DNA of 30,509 nt. Origin: Lachnospiraceae bacterium (lineage in GTDB: Bacteria > Bacillota_A > Clostridia > Lachnospirales > Lachnospiraceae). How positions within the stretch are numbered: position 1 is the stretch's first letter; each line of letters starts with the position of its first letter. Under the pieces are notes generated by a model, which had not been told where the DNA came from, ran no database searches, and worked only from the letters and a program-made list of their open reading frames with translations. The stretch covers positions 1-30,509 of the forward strand of contig JAGBNT010000097.1 in assembly GCA_017634255.1 (NCBI GenBank), given 5' to 3'. Positions 15,605-26,304 of this stretch are shown here, piece after piece. The translations under genes and the position numbers were made by a program.

Positions 15605-18600
15605 ATGGCTTTAAATCTGCTGTTGGGCGGATCGGGCTACGGTAAGACCGAGGAGCTTTTTTCCACGGTGGTGCGGGAGGCTCCGCAATCCCCCGGCAAA
15701 AATTTTATCATAGTGGTTCCGGAGCAGGATTCCCTTAGAGTGATACGACAGACCGCACAGAGGATGCCGGGAAAGGGGATCCTCAATATTGATGTGCTTT
15801 CCTTCAGCCGTTTTGCGCACAGAATATTTGACAGTGCAGGTGCAGACAGGTCTGTCATTCTGGATGACACCGGAAAAAATCTTATTATCAGAGGTCTTAT
15901 AAGGGAGCTCAGCGGAGAGCTGGGAGTTTTTAAGGAGGGGGCGCTCAAACCGGGCTATATCAGTGAGATAAAATCCATTATTTCTGAATTTATGCAATAT
16001 GATATCTTACCCGGGGATGTGGACAGGATGATCGAAAAATCCGCATCCCGCGGATATCTTTGCGCAAAATTGAAGGATATAAGGATAATCTACGAGGCAT
16101 TTAAACGCAGGATGGAGGGCAGCTATATAACCCGCGAGGAGCTTCTGGATGCCGCCATAAGGAGGGCGGGAGCCGCCGACTTTCTGGATGAGGCTGTAAT
16201 ATTTTTCGATGGCTTCACAGGCTTTACCCCTATACAGTACAGGTTTATAAAAATGCTCATGGGACGGGCACAGGATATTTACGTGACTTTCGATTATGAC
16301 GGGGAGGAGGGGGAGCTTTTTGAACTGCCTCTGACCTCCACCGCTCATTTAAGGGAGATTGCCGGAGACTGCGGTATTAAGGTCAATACGATAAAGCTCT
16401 ACGATAACGAAAGAAGAAGGCTCGCAAACAACGGTTGTCTGGATTTTCTGGAAAAGAATATTTTCAGGAAGAGGCACGGTGTTTTTGAAGGGCATAACCG
16501 GAGCATCAGGATAATAGAGGCGGACACTCCGCGAACAGAGGTCAGATATACCCTCGGACGCATAAAGGAGCTTATAAGCCGCGGGGTCTGCGGCTATGGG
16601 GAGATAGGAGTGGTGATGAGCGATACCGCAGCCTATGGGCGTCTTATAAAGGAGGAAGCCCTTAGGATGGAGCTGCCGGTCTTTATAGATGAGACCCGGG
16701 GCATCCGGCTCAATCCCTTTGTGGAATACATTCGCTCACTGCTGAACATTCTGACGGGGGATTTCGGCTTCGATCCGGTATTTCACTATCTAAAGGGCAC
16801 CATGAGCGGGATAACAGCCGAGGAAACGGATAAGCTTGAAAACTACGTTCGCGCAGCCGGAATAAAGGGCTATTCGGGTTATTCAAAAGAATTTAAATAC
16901 AAGGGAAGGACAGTGGACGAGGAAGGTCTTTGCGAGCTTAATCACATAAGGCAGAGGCTTATGGATGAGACGCTGCCGCTGTACGAAAGGCTGAGTACGA
17001 CAGGTAGGCTTAAATGCGGGGATATCTGCAATATTCTAGAGGAGTACCTGCAAGACCGGGAAATAGAAGATAAGATACTACAAAATGCTGAGAAATTTGA
17101 AAAAGAGGGGGATAAAGCCCGGGCTGACGAGTATTCACAGATATATGAAAAATTCATGTCGCTTTTGGATATCATGAGGGAGCTCATCTTTGATGAAGAG
17201 GTCACTCTTAAGGAGTTCTCGGAGCTGATCAACGCCGGTCTGGATGAGATCCGGGTGGGAGTGGTCCCGCCGGGCAGGAAGTGCATTACGGCAGGGGACA
17301 TGAAGCGCAGCCGCTTAAGCGGGATAAAATATCTATATTTCCTCGGGGTGAACGAGGGAAAGGTGCCTGCGGAGGATTCGGGTAAGGGGATATTAAACGA
17401 TATGGACAGGCAGTTTCTCTCCGAGAGCTTTACCCTTGCGCCCACTGCCTACGAAAATATAGGAACGGAAAAGCTCTATTTTTACATGGCTGTTACCAAG
17501 CCCACCGAGGAGCTTACCCTGACATATTCCGGAGCCGCAGAGGATGGAACGGCTTCCAGAAGCTCGTATTTCATAACTTCTGTAAAAAAATGCTTCAGGG
17601 AGCTTGAGGTACTCCGGGTGAGCACCGAGGATGCGGACAGGGATCTAAATTCCATTTCGGACGTTAAAGCTCTGGCGGCGAAGACCTTAAGAGATCCTGC
17701 AGGACAATTTGCTTTAAGCTTCCTAAGGGAGCAGGGACTGGAGGACTGGATAAAAAGAGTCACGGATAATATATTCGCTCCTTCGTCCGCAGATCCCCTA
17801 AGCCGTACCCTTGCGAACGTGCTCTACGGAGCCGACAGCGGAAGGGCAGGGCTGTCGCCCTCCCGGCTCGAGATGTTCGTCTCCTGTGCTTATGAGCATT
17901 TTTTAAGATATGCGTTAAAGCTCAGGGAGAGGGAGGAATACGGCTTTGAGAAGCGCGATCTGGGCAGCCTTATGCATGAGGTCTTAAGCATCATATCCGG
18001 AATACTTAAGGAGAGGGGTGAAAGCTTTGAGTCTCTGGATGAGGAGGAAGCCGCAGTCGTTATTGACGAGGCAACGGAGAGATTCCTGGCGGAGAACGAG
18101 GCGGCTGCCCTTAAGGGCTCCGGCAGGAACCGGTATTTTATCCAGCGCATGAAGAGGATAATGCGCCGGACGCTTAAAACCCTTAAAATGCAGCAAAAGA
18201 GCGGCAGGTACAAAATGGACCTGTTCGAGCAGCCCTTTAAGATAGGAAATATAATCGGGCGGATAGACAGGGTGGATATCTCGGAAACCTCGGAGGCTGT
18301 CTATGTGTCCGTAATTGACTATAAATCCGGAAACAAGAGCTTTGACTTAAACCGGGTCTATTACGGACTCGATATGCAGCTCTTTTTGTACCTTTACGGA
18401 GCAATGGGGCTTGAAAGGGAAGCCCACAGGGGCAAGGAGATAAAGCCGGGAGGGATATTTTATTATCATATAGACGATCCGGTCATCAGCGAAGCGGATC
18501 TGGGAACAGTGAACGATGAGACCATCGAAAACGCCATCAACTCTAAATTAAAGCTAAGGGGAGTGCTGAATGGCGACGGTGAGGCTGCAAAGCTCTTTGA

Positions 18601-18895
18601 TGAGTCACTCGCGCCGAAGGTAAATTCCAGAGTTGTGCCGGCGGGATTCCTCTCAAACGGGGATTTTTCGAAATACTCATCAGTGCTTTCGGAGGAGGAA
18701 TTACTTAAATTTACCGAGCATATCAGGCGCATTTCAGAGGAAAGCGAGGAGCGCATATTTGGTGGGGAAATTGAAAGAAACCCCTACATGTATGACGGAA
18801 ATACCCCCTGTGACTACTGCGTGTATTCTGATATGTGCGATGAGAAAGACAGGCGTGAGAAGACTGCTGAAAGAAGATTGAAGAAGATTTTTTAA
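15605..18895 (+). CDS. addB: AddAB helicase-nuclease, subunit B
   Basis: This 1096-residue protein is the B subunit of AddAB, which resects DNA double-strand ends for RecA loading. A Walker A-type loop GGSGYGKT lies at residues 8-15, although AddB is not usually the translocating motor. The C-terminal RecB-type nuclease domain has LMHEVL, GRIDRVD and VIDYKSG (Asp905, Lys907). Four cysteines that hold the iron-sulphur cluster are in place: Cys761 (VSCAYEHF) and Cys1069, Cys1072, Cys1078 (CDYCVYSDMC), the CxxCx5C spacing known from AddB. Length fits the family. It begins 2 bp after nadE with no strong ribosome site, suggesting translational coupling. addA follows 50 bp later. Confidence 0.97.
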   Translation: MALNLLLGGSGYGKTEELFSTVVREAPQSPGKNFIIVVPEQDSLRVIRQTAQRMPGKGILNIDVLSFSRFAHRIFDSAGADRSVILDDTGKNLIIRGLIRELSGELGVFKEGALKPGYISEIKSIISEFMQYDILPGDVDRMIEKSASRGYLCAKLKDIRIIYEAFKRRMEGSYITREELLDAAIRRAGAADFLDEAVIFFDGFTGFTPIQYRFIKMLMGRAQDIYVTFDYDGEEGELFELPLTSTAHLREIAGDCGIKVNTIKLYDNERRRLANNGCLDFLEKNIFRKRHGVFEGHNRSIRIIEADTPRTEVRYTLGRIKELISRGVCGYGEIGVVMSDTAAYGRLIKEEALRMELPVFIDETRGIRLNPFVEYIRSLLNILTGDFGFDPVFHYLKGTMSGITAEETDKLENYVRAAGIKGYSGYSKEFKYKGRTVDEEGLCELNHIRQRLMDETLPLYERLSTTGRLKCGDICNILEEYLQDREIEDKILQNAEKFEKEGDKARADEYSQIYEKFMSLLDIMRELIFDEEVTLKEFSELINAGLDEIRVGVVPPGRKCITAGDMKRSRLSGIKYLYFLGVNEGKVPAEDSGKGILNDMDRQFLSESFTLAPTAYENIGTEKLYFYMAVTKPTEELTLTYSGAAEDGTASRSSYFITSVKKCFRELEVLRVSTEDADRDLNSISDVKALAAKTLRDPAGQFALSFLREQGLEDWIKRVTDNIFAPSSADPLSRTLANVLYGADSGRAGLSPSRLEMFVSCAYEHFLRYALKLREREEYGFEKRDLGSLMHEVLSIISGILKERGESFESLDEEEAAVVIDEATERFLAENEAAALKGSGRNRYFIQRMKRIMRRTLKTLKMQQKSGRYKMDLFEQPFKIGNIIGRIDRVDISETSEAVYVSVIDYKSGNKSFDLNRVYYGLDMQLFLYLYGAMGLEREAHRGKEIKPGGIFYYHIDDPVISEADLGTVNDETIENAINSKLKLRGVLNGDGEAAKLFDESLAPKVNSRVVPAGFLSNGDFSKYSSVLSEEELLKFTEHIRRISEESEERIFGGEIERNPYMYDGNTPCDYCVYSDMCDEKDRREKTAERRLKKIF

Positions 18896-18945
18896 AATAA
18901 ATAAGAAATTTTAAGAATATATACGGAAAGATCGATCGGTTAAAA

Positions 18946-21900
18946 ATGGCTATCAGTTTTAGCGATGAACAGAAAAGAGTCATAGAGGAAAGAAACAGGA
19001 ATATCCTGGTATCGGCAGCGGCAGGCTCGGGCAAGACCGCGGTTTTGGTGGAGCGTATCATAAGGAGGATACTTTCAGAGGAAGCTCCTGTGGATATTGA
19101 CAGGCTTTTGGTTGTAACCTTTACCAATGCAGCCGCAGCCAGCATGAGGCAGAAGATAAGGGATGCGCTGGAGGAAAGGTACGAGGAGGACCCTGAAAAC
19201 GAGAATGTGCTGAGGCAGAGAAACCTTATAAATATGGCTCATATAACGACAATCCACAGCTTTTGCCTGTCGGTCATACGGGACAATTTCAACAGGATAG
19301 AGCTGGAGCCGACATTCAGGATAGGGGACGAGGGAGAGCTTGCCCTGATGAAGGAGGATGGGCTCGAAGCTGTTATGGAGAGAGCCTACGAGGAGTCCTC
19401 CCCGGAATTTATGGATTTTTTGTCCGCTTATTCATTAAAGAGGGATGACAGCGATATTAAGGACACGGTTCTTGCCCTGTATGAATTTTCAAGGGGTAAG
19501 CCGGACAGCAGGGAATGGCTCGAAAATCTCCCTGAAAGCTACAAGATGGGAGAGGACGGACTTAAATCCCTTGATATATATGAAGATATCCTGGAAGCGG
19601 TAAGGTCAGGGCTAAGGCTCTGCATAGATTTCCTCAATACCGGCATGGAGCTTTGCGAAAGACCGGCAGGACCGTATTTTTATGCACCCGTCTTTGAAAA
19701 GGAAAAGTCGGAATTTGAAGAAATGCTGAAGCTTAAGGACTTTGAGGCTTTAGGAGAGGCGCTTAACACCATGACCTTTACCGCCTTAAGCGCCAAGAAG
19801 GATGAGAGCGTAGCGCCCGAGCTTCGCGAGGAGGCAAAGACATGCAGAAATGCCATGAAAAAGGAAGTGGAAAAGCTTCGGACCCGGTTTTTCCTGCACT
19901 CAGCCCGGCAGGAGGAAGAGAATTTCAGGAGGGCATATGCTGCCGTCAAGCAGTTTTCCGAGCTTACGTTAAGGTTTGAAGAGGAGTTCTCGGGACTTAA
20001 GAAAGAGAAGAATATACTGGACTTTTCGGATATAGAGCACTATGCCTTACGGATCATGCGCTCAGGAGCCGCGGAGGAATACAGGGGCTATTTTGAGGAG
20101 ATAATGACTGATGAATATCAGGACTCCAACTCGGTACAGGAGGAGATATTGACCTCCATAGCCAGAGACGACAATTATTTTTGCGTGGGGGATGTAAAGC
20201 AGAGCATCTATCGCTTCAGGTTGGCGGAACCTTCAATATTCATGGACAGGTACGACAGGTATGCAAACGAGGAGAAGAGCGTAAGAATAGATTTAAAGCG
20301 CAACTACCGCTCCAGAAGGGAAGTGCTGGACTCGGTCAATTTGGTTTTTGCGCCGGTAATGAGCAGGAGGCTGGGAGGAGTGGACTATGATGACAGCCAG
20401 AGACTCAATACCGGAGCGGTATACGAGGAGAACGGAGCAGCCAACACCACCGAATTATATTACATAGAGAACGATCCCGAAAATGAGCTCAGCCGGGCGG
20501 AGACGGAGGCATACTGGGTGGCAGGCAGGATAAAGGAGCTCGTTGGAAGCTACATGGTAAGCGACGACGGGGCTTTGCGGGAGTGCGGCTATGGGGACAT
20601 AGCCATTCTCATGCGTGCATTATCCGACAGGGCGGAGGTGTTTGAGAAGATCCTCGAAGACCAGGGAATACCCGTATTTACCGCCAGTTCAAGCGGATAT
20701 TTCCAAAATGATGTCATTAGAAAGATCATAGATTTTATAAGCGTTATAGACAATCCAAGGCAGGATATCCCGCTTGCGGCGGTGCTCATAAGTCCATTTG
20801 GGGGCTTTAACGAGGCGGAGCTGGCAAGGATACGTGCCGCAAAGCCAGATGGCATGCTGATAGATGCCCTGAAGGAGATGGGACAGGCAGGCGAGGACGG
20901 AAAACTGCTCGAAAACCAGCCTGACCGGTCTTTAGGGGATCAAAGGCTCATAGAGAAGTGCGCGGAGATGTTATGTAAACTAAAGGGTTATCGTGAGCTT
21001 TCCGCATACGTACCCATCCATGATCTTATCGACAGGATAATACGGGACTCGGATTATGAGGCCTATGCGGCTGCAAAGGGAGGCTCCTCAAGCGCGAACC
21101 TTAAGCTCCTTTTAAAAAAGGCTGCGGACTTTGAGGCAACCAGCTACCACGGCTTGTTTCATTTTGTGAGGTATATAGAAAAGCTTAAAAAATACGAGAC
21201 GGAAACGAGCTATGCGTCCTCCTCAGAGGGGGGAGAGTGCATACAGCTAATGAGCATCCATAAGTCCAAGGGACTGGAATTTCCTGTGGTCTTTGTTACG
21301 GGCTGTGAAAAGAAATTTAATATGCAGGATACCCGCGGAACACTTATCATAGACTCAAAGCTCGGCGCAGGGGTGGATTCGATCGATCCTGAAAGGCACC
21401 TTAAAGCGCCTACGCTGATAAAAAACCTTATTGCGGACAAGCTCATAGAAGAGAGCAAGGGAGAGGAGATGAGGGTGCTATATGTCGCCATGACGAGAGC
21501 CAGGGAGAAGCTTATCCTTAGCGGAGTCTTCGATGATCCCGGGCAGGCAAAGAATAAAAATATCGTAAGCCCAATACTCGCCGACAGCTATTTCGATTAT
21601 ATAAAATACAGCCTCAATAAGGCGGGGAGCGGTAAAGAAAGCGGGCTGATAGAGGAAAAGGAGGCTCTTTTCGAGGACACGGTGCGTATAACAGCCGGGA
21701 ACGCCGCTCAAAGGCAAATGGAAATAAATGAGCTCTCTTTGGAGAAAGAACCTCAGGGAGACGAAAAAGCAGCAGGCTTCTTTAAGGATAAGATAACTTT
21801 TTCGGACGACCACGAGCTTATCAATTCTATTCCGATGAAGGCTGCGGTAACGAAGCTCAAGGAGCATTTCAACGAAGAGGGAGAGACCGGAGGGCGCATA

Positions 21901-22485
21901 CTGACCAAAGAGGAAGAGGAAAGGGATGGCGTTGACGCTGTAAGGAGGAAGAGCGCCTCAAGGTCAGAGGGCAGTGCAGCTAGACGGGGTACTGCATATC
22001 ATAAGGCACTGGAAAAGGTTGACATAACTAAGATCAAAAGACCGGAGGATGCCTCTGAATATCTGAAAACCCTCGTTGAAAAAGGATTTCTTACGGCGGA
22101 AGATGCCGGATCGGTCAATTATAAAGATATCTATGCGTTTGCTGTAACCGGTCTGGCGCAAAGAATGGACGATGCCAGGCAGAGAAAACAGCTTTTCAGA
22201 GAGCAGCCGTTTATCTTTTTAAGCCCCGCCGATGAAGTGGATAAGAGCTTCCCGCGGGAGGAAGAGGTATTGATCCAGGGAATAATAGACGCATATTTTA
22301 TCGAAGACGGGGAGATAGTCATAGTGGACTATAAAACAGACAGGGTGAAGGATGCCCAGATATTAAAGGACAGATATACACAGCAGCTTGAGCTATATTC
22401 AAAGGCGCTGGAACAGATCACGGGAATGAGCGTCCGGCAAAGGCTCATATATTCCGTCTCCCTTAATGAAGAAATAGAGGTTTAA
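18946..22485 (+). CDS. addA: AddAB helicase-nuclease, subunit A
   Basis: This 1179-residue protein is a UvrD-like superfamily 1A helicase with a C-terminal RecB-type nuclease. Motif I is AAAGSGKT (24-31), motif Ia FTNAAAASMR, motif II TDEYQDSN (Asp389 region), motif III GDVKQSIYRFR, and late motifs IHKSKGLEFPVVF and LYVAMTRAREKL. The nuclease site is GIIDAYF (Asp1115) and VDYKTDR (Asp1128, Lys1130). With AddB it forms the end-resecting complex. The 50-bp AT-rich gap before it shows only a weak ribosome site. The stop codon lies inside the first of the phased repeats that precede the next promoter. Length and motif order are normal. Confidence 0.97.
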   Translation: MAISFSDEQKRVIEERNRNILVSAAAGSGKTAVLVERIIRRILSEEAPVDIDRLLVVTFTNAAAASMRQKIRDALEERYEEDPENENVLRQRNLINMAHITTIHSFCLSVIRDNFNRIELEPTFRIGDEGELALMKEDGLEAVMERAYEESSPEFMDFLSAYSLKRDDSDIKDTVLALYEFSRGKPDSREWLENLPESYKMGEDGLKSLDIYEDILEAVRSGLRLCIDFLNTGMELCERPAGPYFYAPVFEKEKSEFEEMLKLKDFEALGEALNTMTFTALSAKKDESVAPELREEAKTCRNAMKKEVEKLRTRFFLHSARQEEENFRRAYAAVKQFSELTLRFEEEFSGLKKEKNILDFSDIEHYALRIMRSGAAEEYRGYFEEIMTDEYQDSNSVQEEILTSIARDDNYFCVGDVKQSIYRFRLAEPSIFMDRYDRYANEEKSVRIDLKRNYRSRREVLDSVNLVFAPVMSRRLGGVDYDDSQRLNTGAVYEENGAANTTELYYIENDPENELSRAETEAYWVAGRIKELVGSYMVSDDGALRECGYGDIAILMRALSDRAEVFEKILEDQGIPVFTASSSGYFQNDVIRKIIDFISVIDNPRQDIPLAAVLISPFGGFNEAELARIRAAKPDGMLIDALKEMGQAGEDGKLLENQPDRSLGDQRLIEKCAEMLCKLKGYRELSAYVPIHDLIDRIIRDSDYEAYAAAKGGSSSANLKLLLKKAADFEATSYHGLFHFVRYIEKLKKYETETSYASSSEGGECIQLMSIHKSKGLEFPVVFVTGCEKKFNMQDTRGTLIIDSKLGAGVDSIDPERHLKAPTLIKNLIADKLIEESKGEEMRVLYVAMTRAREKLILSGVFDDPGQAKNKNIVSPILADSYFDYIKYSLNKAGSGKESGLIEEKEALFEDTVRITAGNAAQRQMEINELSLEKEPQGDEKAAGFFKDKITFSDDHELINSIPMKAAVTKLKEHFNEEGETGGRILTKEEEERDGVDAVRRKSASRSEGSAARRGTAYHKALEKVDITKIKRPEDASEYLKTLVEKGFLTAEDAGSVNYKDIYAFAVTGLAQRMDDARQRKQLFREQPFIFLSPADEVDKSFPREEEVLIQGIIDAYFIEDGEIVIVDYKTDRVKDAQILKDRYTQQLELYSKALEQITGMSVRQRLIYSVSLNEEIEV

Positions 22486-22513
22486 ATACAGTTTAGAATC
22501 AGTTTAAGAATAC
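22481..22513 (+). promoter_or_regulatory. Three 11-bp-phased direct repeats, probable activator operator
   Basis: Hexamers TTTAAA (22481), TTTAGA (22492) and TTTAAG (22503) are separated by exactly five bases (TACAG, ATCAG, then AATAC). A fourth weaker TTATTT starts at 22514. The array ends about 10 bp before the -35 box of the amidase promoter. Phased direct repeats of one helical turn are typical of OmpR/PhoB-family response regulators. The regulator is not identified. Confidence 0.6.
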
Positions 22514-22522
22514 TTATTTTGT

Positions 22523-22551
22523 GTGACAAAAGAATATTAACGTGGTAGAAT
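22523..22551 (+). promoter_or_regulatory. Sigma-A-type promoter of the second amidase gene
   Basis: The -35 box GTGACA (5 of 6) and the -10 box TAGAAT (22546-22551, 5 of 6) are 17 bp apart. TGG directly before the -10 gives an extended -10 element. Transcription should begin near 22558, giving a leader of about 22 bases that contains GGAGGA. Confidence 0.8.
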
Positions 22552-22579
22552 GATGAATCACCACGGAGGAAACGGATAG

Positions 22580-23617
22580 ATGAAAAAGATCATAAGATTT
22601 ATTGTCTGCCTGGCGATATTGACATTATCACTGGCAGCGAGCGCGTTTGGAGCGGAATATTTTGTAATCCCGAGCGCGGGAGCCGAGACGGTTTTACGGG
22701 ATATCCCGACTACCTATGTATACAGCTCGGACTGGCAGGCATCCCTTGGAAGGTCGGCTTCCCTACCTGCGGAGGAGGATACAGCAGGAGGTCTGGATAA
22801 TGAGACCCCGCTGGATGATGCGGCTGCGGAGAGTGCGGATGAAGCTAACGCTGATACACCCGGGGCAGAGGAGAATGTTTTAGAAACTGCAGAAGCAGCG
22901 GAAGGAACTGAAACGGAAGAGGGCAATACCGGAAATACGGAGAGCACAGCGGCGGAAAGCACAGCCGCGGCTGCACCGGTCGCTACCAACAACAGGGTTG
23001 TATGTATTGATGCAGGGCATCAGTCAAAGGGCAATAACGCACAGGAGCCGATAGGACCGGGTGCTTCGGAGACTAAGGCGAAGGTTGCCGGAGGTACGAC
23101 CGGAGTAGCTACGGGAGTGCCGGAGTATAAGCTGACGCTGGATGTGGCGCTTAAGCTCCAAAGCGAGCTGCAGTCACGCGGATATACAGTCGTGATGTGC
23201 CGTACCAGCAACGATGTAAATATAAGTAATGCAGAGAGAGCGGAGATAGCTAATAATGCGGGAGCAGGGGCTTTCTTAAGGCTGCACGGGAACGGAGCGG
23301 GTTCCTCGTCGGTTGCCGGAGCGGAGACGCTCGCGCCCTCTTCGTCCAATCCATATTGCAGCGGGATAGCCGCACAGAGCCAGGCACTTTCCAAGGCGGT
23401 TCTGAACGGACTTTGCGCGGCAACGGGAGCCAAGAACCGGGGGGTTAAGATCGCAGATAACATGAGCGGAATAAACTGGAGCCGGGTGCCCGTAACAATA
23501 GTAGAGATGGGATATATGACTAACCCTGCGGAGGATGCCTCGATGCAGGATCCCTCTTATCAGGCAAAGCTTGCCAAGGGCATGGCTGATGGAGTTGACG
23601 CATACTTTGGACTATAA
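22580..23617 (+). CDS. Secreted N-acetylmuramoyl-L-alanine amidase (Amidase_3)
   Basis: This 345-residue protein has a Sec signal peptide (about residues 1-24, ending ASAFGA). A long Glu/Ala/Thr-rich low-complexity linker covers about 60-133. The Amidase_3 domain that follows has zinc ligands His147 (DAGH), Glu182 (PEYKLTLD) and His236 (LRLHGNG), and catalytic Glu309 (VEMGYMTNP). It should cut peptidoglycan amide bonds outside the cell. An insertion between the first His and Glu (Gly/Ala/Thr-rich, about 150-178) is longer than in the amidase at the left edge. GGAGGA at 22565-22570 precedes the ATG by 9 nt. The gene has its own promoter with upstream phased repeats. Its end overlaps the CPBP protease gene by 29 bp. 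Confidence 0.95.
   Translation: MKKIIRFIVCLAILTLSLAASAFGAEYFVIPSAGAETVLRDIPTTYVYSSDWQASLGRSASLPAEEDTAGGLDNETPLDDAAAESADEANADTPGAEENVLETAEAAEGTETEEGNTGNTESTAAESTAAAAPVATNNRVVCIDAGHQSKGNNAQEPIGPGASETKAKVAGGTTGVATGVPEYKLTLDVALKLQSELQSRGYTVVMCRTSNDVNISNAERAEIANNAGAGAFLRLHGNGAGSSSVAGAETLAPSSSNPYCSGIAAQSQALSKAVLNGLCAATGAKNRGVKIADNMSGINWSRVPVTIVEMGYMTNPAEDASMQDPSYQAKLAKGMADGVDAYFGL
23576..23580 (+). promoter_or_regulatory. Ribosome site deciding ATG 23589
   Basis: AAGGG lies 8 nt before ATG 23589, inside the end of the amidase gene. The earlier in-frame ATG at 23535 would give a hydrophilic extension not expected in the family. Confidence 0.55.
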
Positions 23618-24152
23618 GCGGCTGCCGCTGCTTATGCCCCTTGGTGTATGCGCAGCCCTGGGGCTGAACTGCCTTATAGGTATTTTGAGGCTTACGGAAT
23701 TATTCCCTTCCTATACGGAGGAAGTGTACGAGGTCTTATTCTCCAACTCACTTCCTGTGGGACTTATAATGTATGGCTTTGTCATGCCGGGCATAGAGGA
23801 GCTTCTTTTCCGGTGGATATTGTTTGATAAGCTGACCCTGTATATTCCGGTTAAAACTGCCGGAATAGTCTCTGCGGCGATCTTCGGCATATACCACAGG
23901 AATACGATACAGTTTATATATTCTTTTGTCTTCGGGCTCCTGCTGGCATATAGCTTTTACATGTTCAATTCTATTCTGGCTTCCTGGCTATTACACGGGA
24001 GTGCAAATATATTTATCTATCTGATCAGTTCACTGGAGATTTTTGAATTTATGGGGGATGTCCGCTGGCAGGCTGCAGGTGTTGTTTTGGGCTTCGCGGG
24101 GACATATTTTATTTTAAGAAGGTTGACCGCAGACCCGGAGGGAAAGAGGTAG
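23589..24152 (+). CDS. CPBP-family intramembrane glutamic protease
   Basis: About 187 residues from ATG 23589, chosen because AAGGG lies 8 nt upstream and the protein then enters its first membrane segment early. All CPBP (Abi/Rce1-like) motifs are present: EELLFR with Glu70, Glu71 and Arg75; FGIYH with Phe99 and His103; HGSAN with His136 and Asn140. Several hydrophobic segments surround them. The family cleaves membrane or prenylated substrates, and bacterial members are linked to bacteriocin immunity and envelope regulation. The substrate is unknown. The 29-bp overlap with the amidase gene implies coupled translation. The next gene starts two bases after the stop. Confidence 0.9.
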   Translation: MELTHTLDYKRLPLLMPLGVCAALGLNCLIGILRLTELFPSYTEEVYEVLFSNSLPVGLIMYGFVMPGIEELLFRWILFDKLTLYIPVKTAGIVSAAIFGIYHRNTIQFIYSFVFGLLLAYSFYMFNSILASWLLHGSANIFIYLISSLEIFEFMGDVRWQAAGVVLGFAGTYFILRRLTADPEGKR

Positions 24153-24154
24153 TT

Positions 24155-24652
24155 ATGGATAATGTAATGATAGAGTACAGGATAGAAAGGCAAAGGCGCA
24201 GTTCGGACAGGCTTATTAAGGCGGGTGTGATAGCCGCAGCCATCCTGTTTGCTGTTTTGGCTTTTTTTGTTAACGGCTCATTTTTACTGCCCGCAGTCGG
24301 CTGTGTCGTTGCAGGGATCATTTTTTTTCCGAGGCTGGAGGTGGAGTTTGAATACCTTTTCGTGGCGGGTGAGCTTACCGTTGACTGCATTTACGCCAGG
24401 AAAAGCCGGAAAAATGCCGTCAATTATCCCATGAACGACGTTGAGCTCATAGCCCGTGAAAACGACGGGCGGCTGGATGCGTACAAAAATGCCGGAGGCA
24501 GGACTTTGGATTTCACATCGGGCAGGACGGATGTTCCAAGATATGTTGTGATCTGTCGTGTTAACGGAAAGCTGGATCATGCACTGATAGAGCCGGGAGA
24601 GGAAATAATAAAAGCCATATACGACCGGTATCCTAATAAATGTGCAAGATAG
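24155..24652 (+). CDS. Small membrane protein resembling DUF6106
   Basis: This 165-residue protein has a basic, cytoplasmic-looking N-terminus (RIERQRRSSDRLIKAG), two hydrophobic segments (about 22-40 and 43-59), and a soluble C-terminal domain of about 100 residues starting LEVEFEYLFVAGELTVDCIYARKSRKNAV. The pattern recalls the DUF6106 family of Lachnospiraceae, from memory and not from a search. Function is unknown. AGAGG lies 5 nt before the ATG, and the gene begins two bases after the CPBP stop, so it closes the amidase-CPBP transcript. A T-rich stretch follows without a convincing hairpin. Confidence 0.82.
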   Translation: MDNVMIEYRIERQRRSSDRLIKAGVIAAAILFAVLAFFVNGSFLLPAVGCVVAGIIFFPRLEVEFEYLFVAGELTVDCIYARKSRKNAVNYPMNDVELIARENDGRLDAYKNAGGRTLDFTSGRTDVPRYVVICRVNGKLDHALIEPGEEIIKAIYDRYPNKCAR

Positions 24653-24696
24653 CGCTTAAATCAGGCGGTAAAGGCTGCGGTGTACGGGCTTTTTTG

Positions 24697-24725
24697 TTGA
24701 CAGGCAGGGTATTTTTTGTTAAAGT
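24697..24725 (+). promoter_or_regulatory. Probable guaB promoter
   Basis: A perfect -35 TTGACA (24697-24702) and a weaker -10 TAAAGT (24720-24725) are 17 bp apart, with TGT before the -10 forming an extended element. A second possible -10, TACAAT (24737-24742), lies downstream but has no good -35. Confidence 0.7.
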
Positions 24726-24750
24726 TTACAAAACTGTACAATATCTTGTA
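24714..24750 (+). promoter_or_regulatory. Two inverted repeats over the guaB promoter start region
   Basis: TTTTGTTAAA-G-TTTACAAAA (24714-24733) is palindromic but for one extra base and covers the -10 box. TACAA-TATC-TTGTA (24737-24750) is a second inverted repeat near the expected transcription start. Either could be an operator. No known purine riboswitch fold is seen. Confidence 0.4.
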
Positions 24751-24788
24751 GCAGCTTAAGAAGAAAGATACAGTTTCTTGATTGTTAA

Positions 24789-26284
<1,496 letters not shown>

Positions 26285-26304
26285 CGTGGAGTTTAGCTTT
26301 TATC

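Noticed and set aside
24653..24696. Possible terminator before guaB (AAAGGC...GGGCTTTTTT)
   Set aside because: There is a run of six T residues, but the arms pair over only four bases before a mismatch, so no stable hairpin forms.
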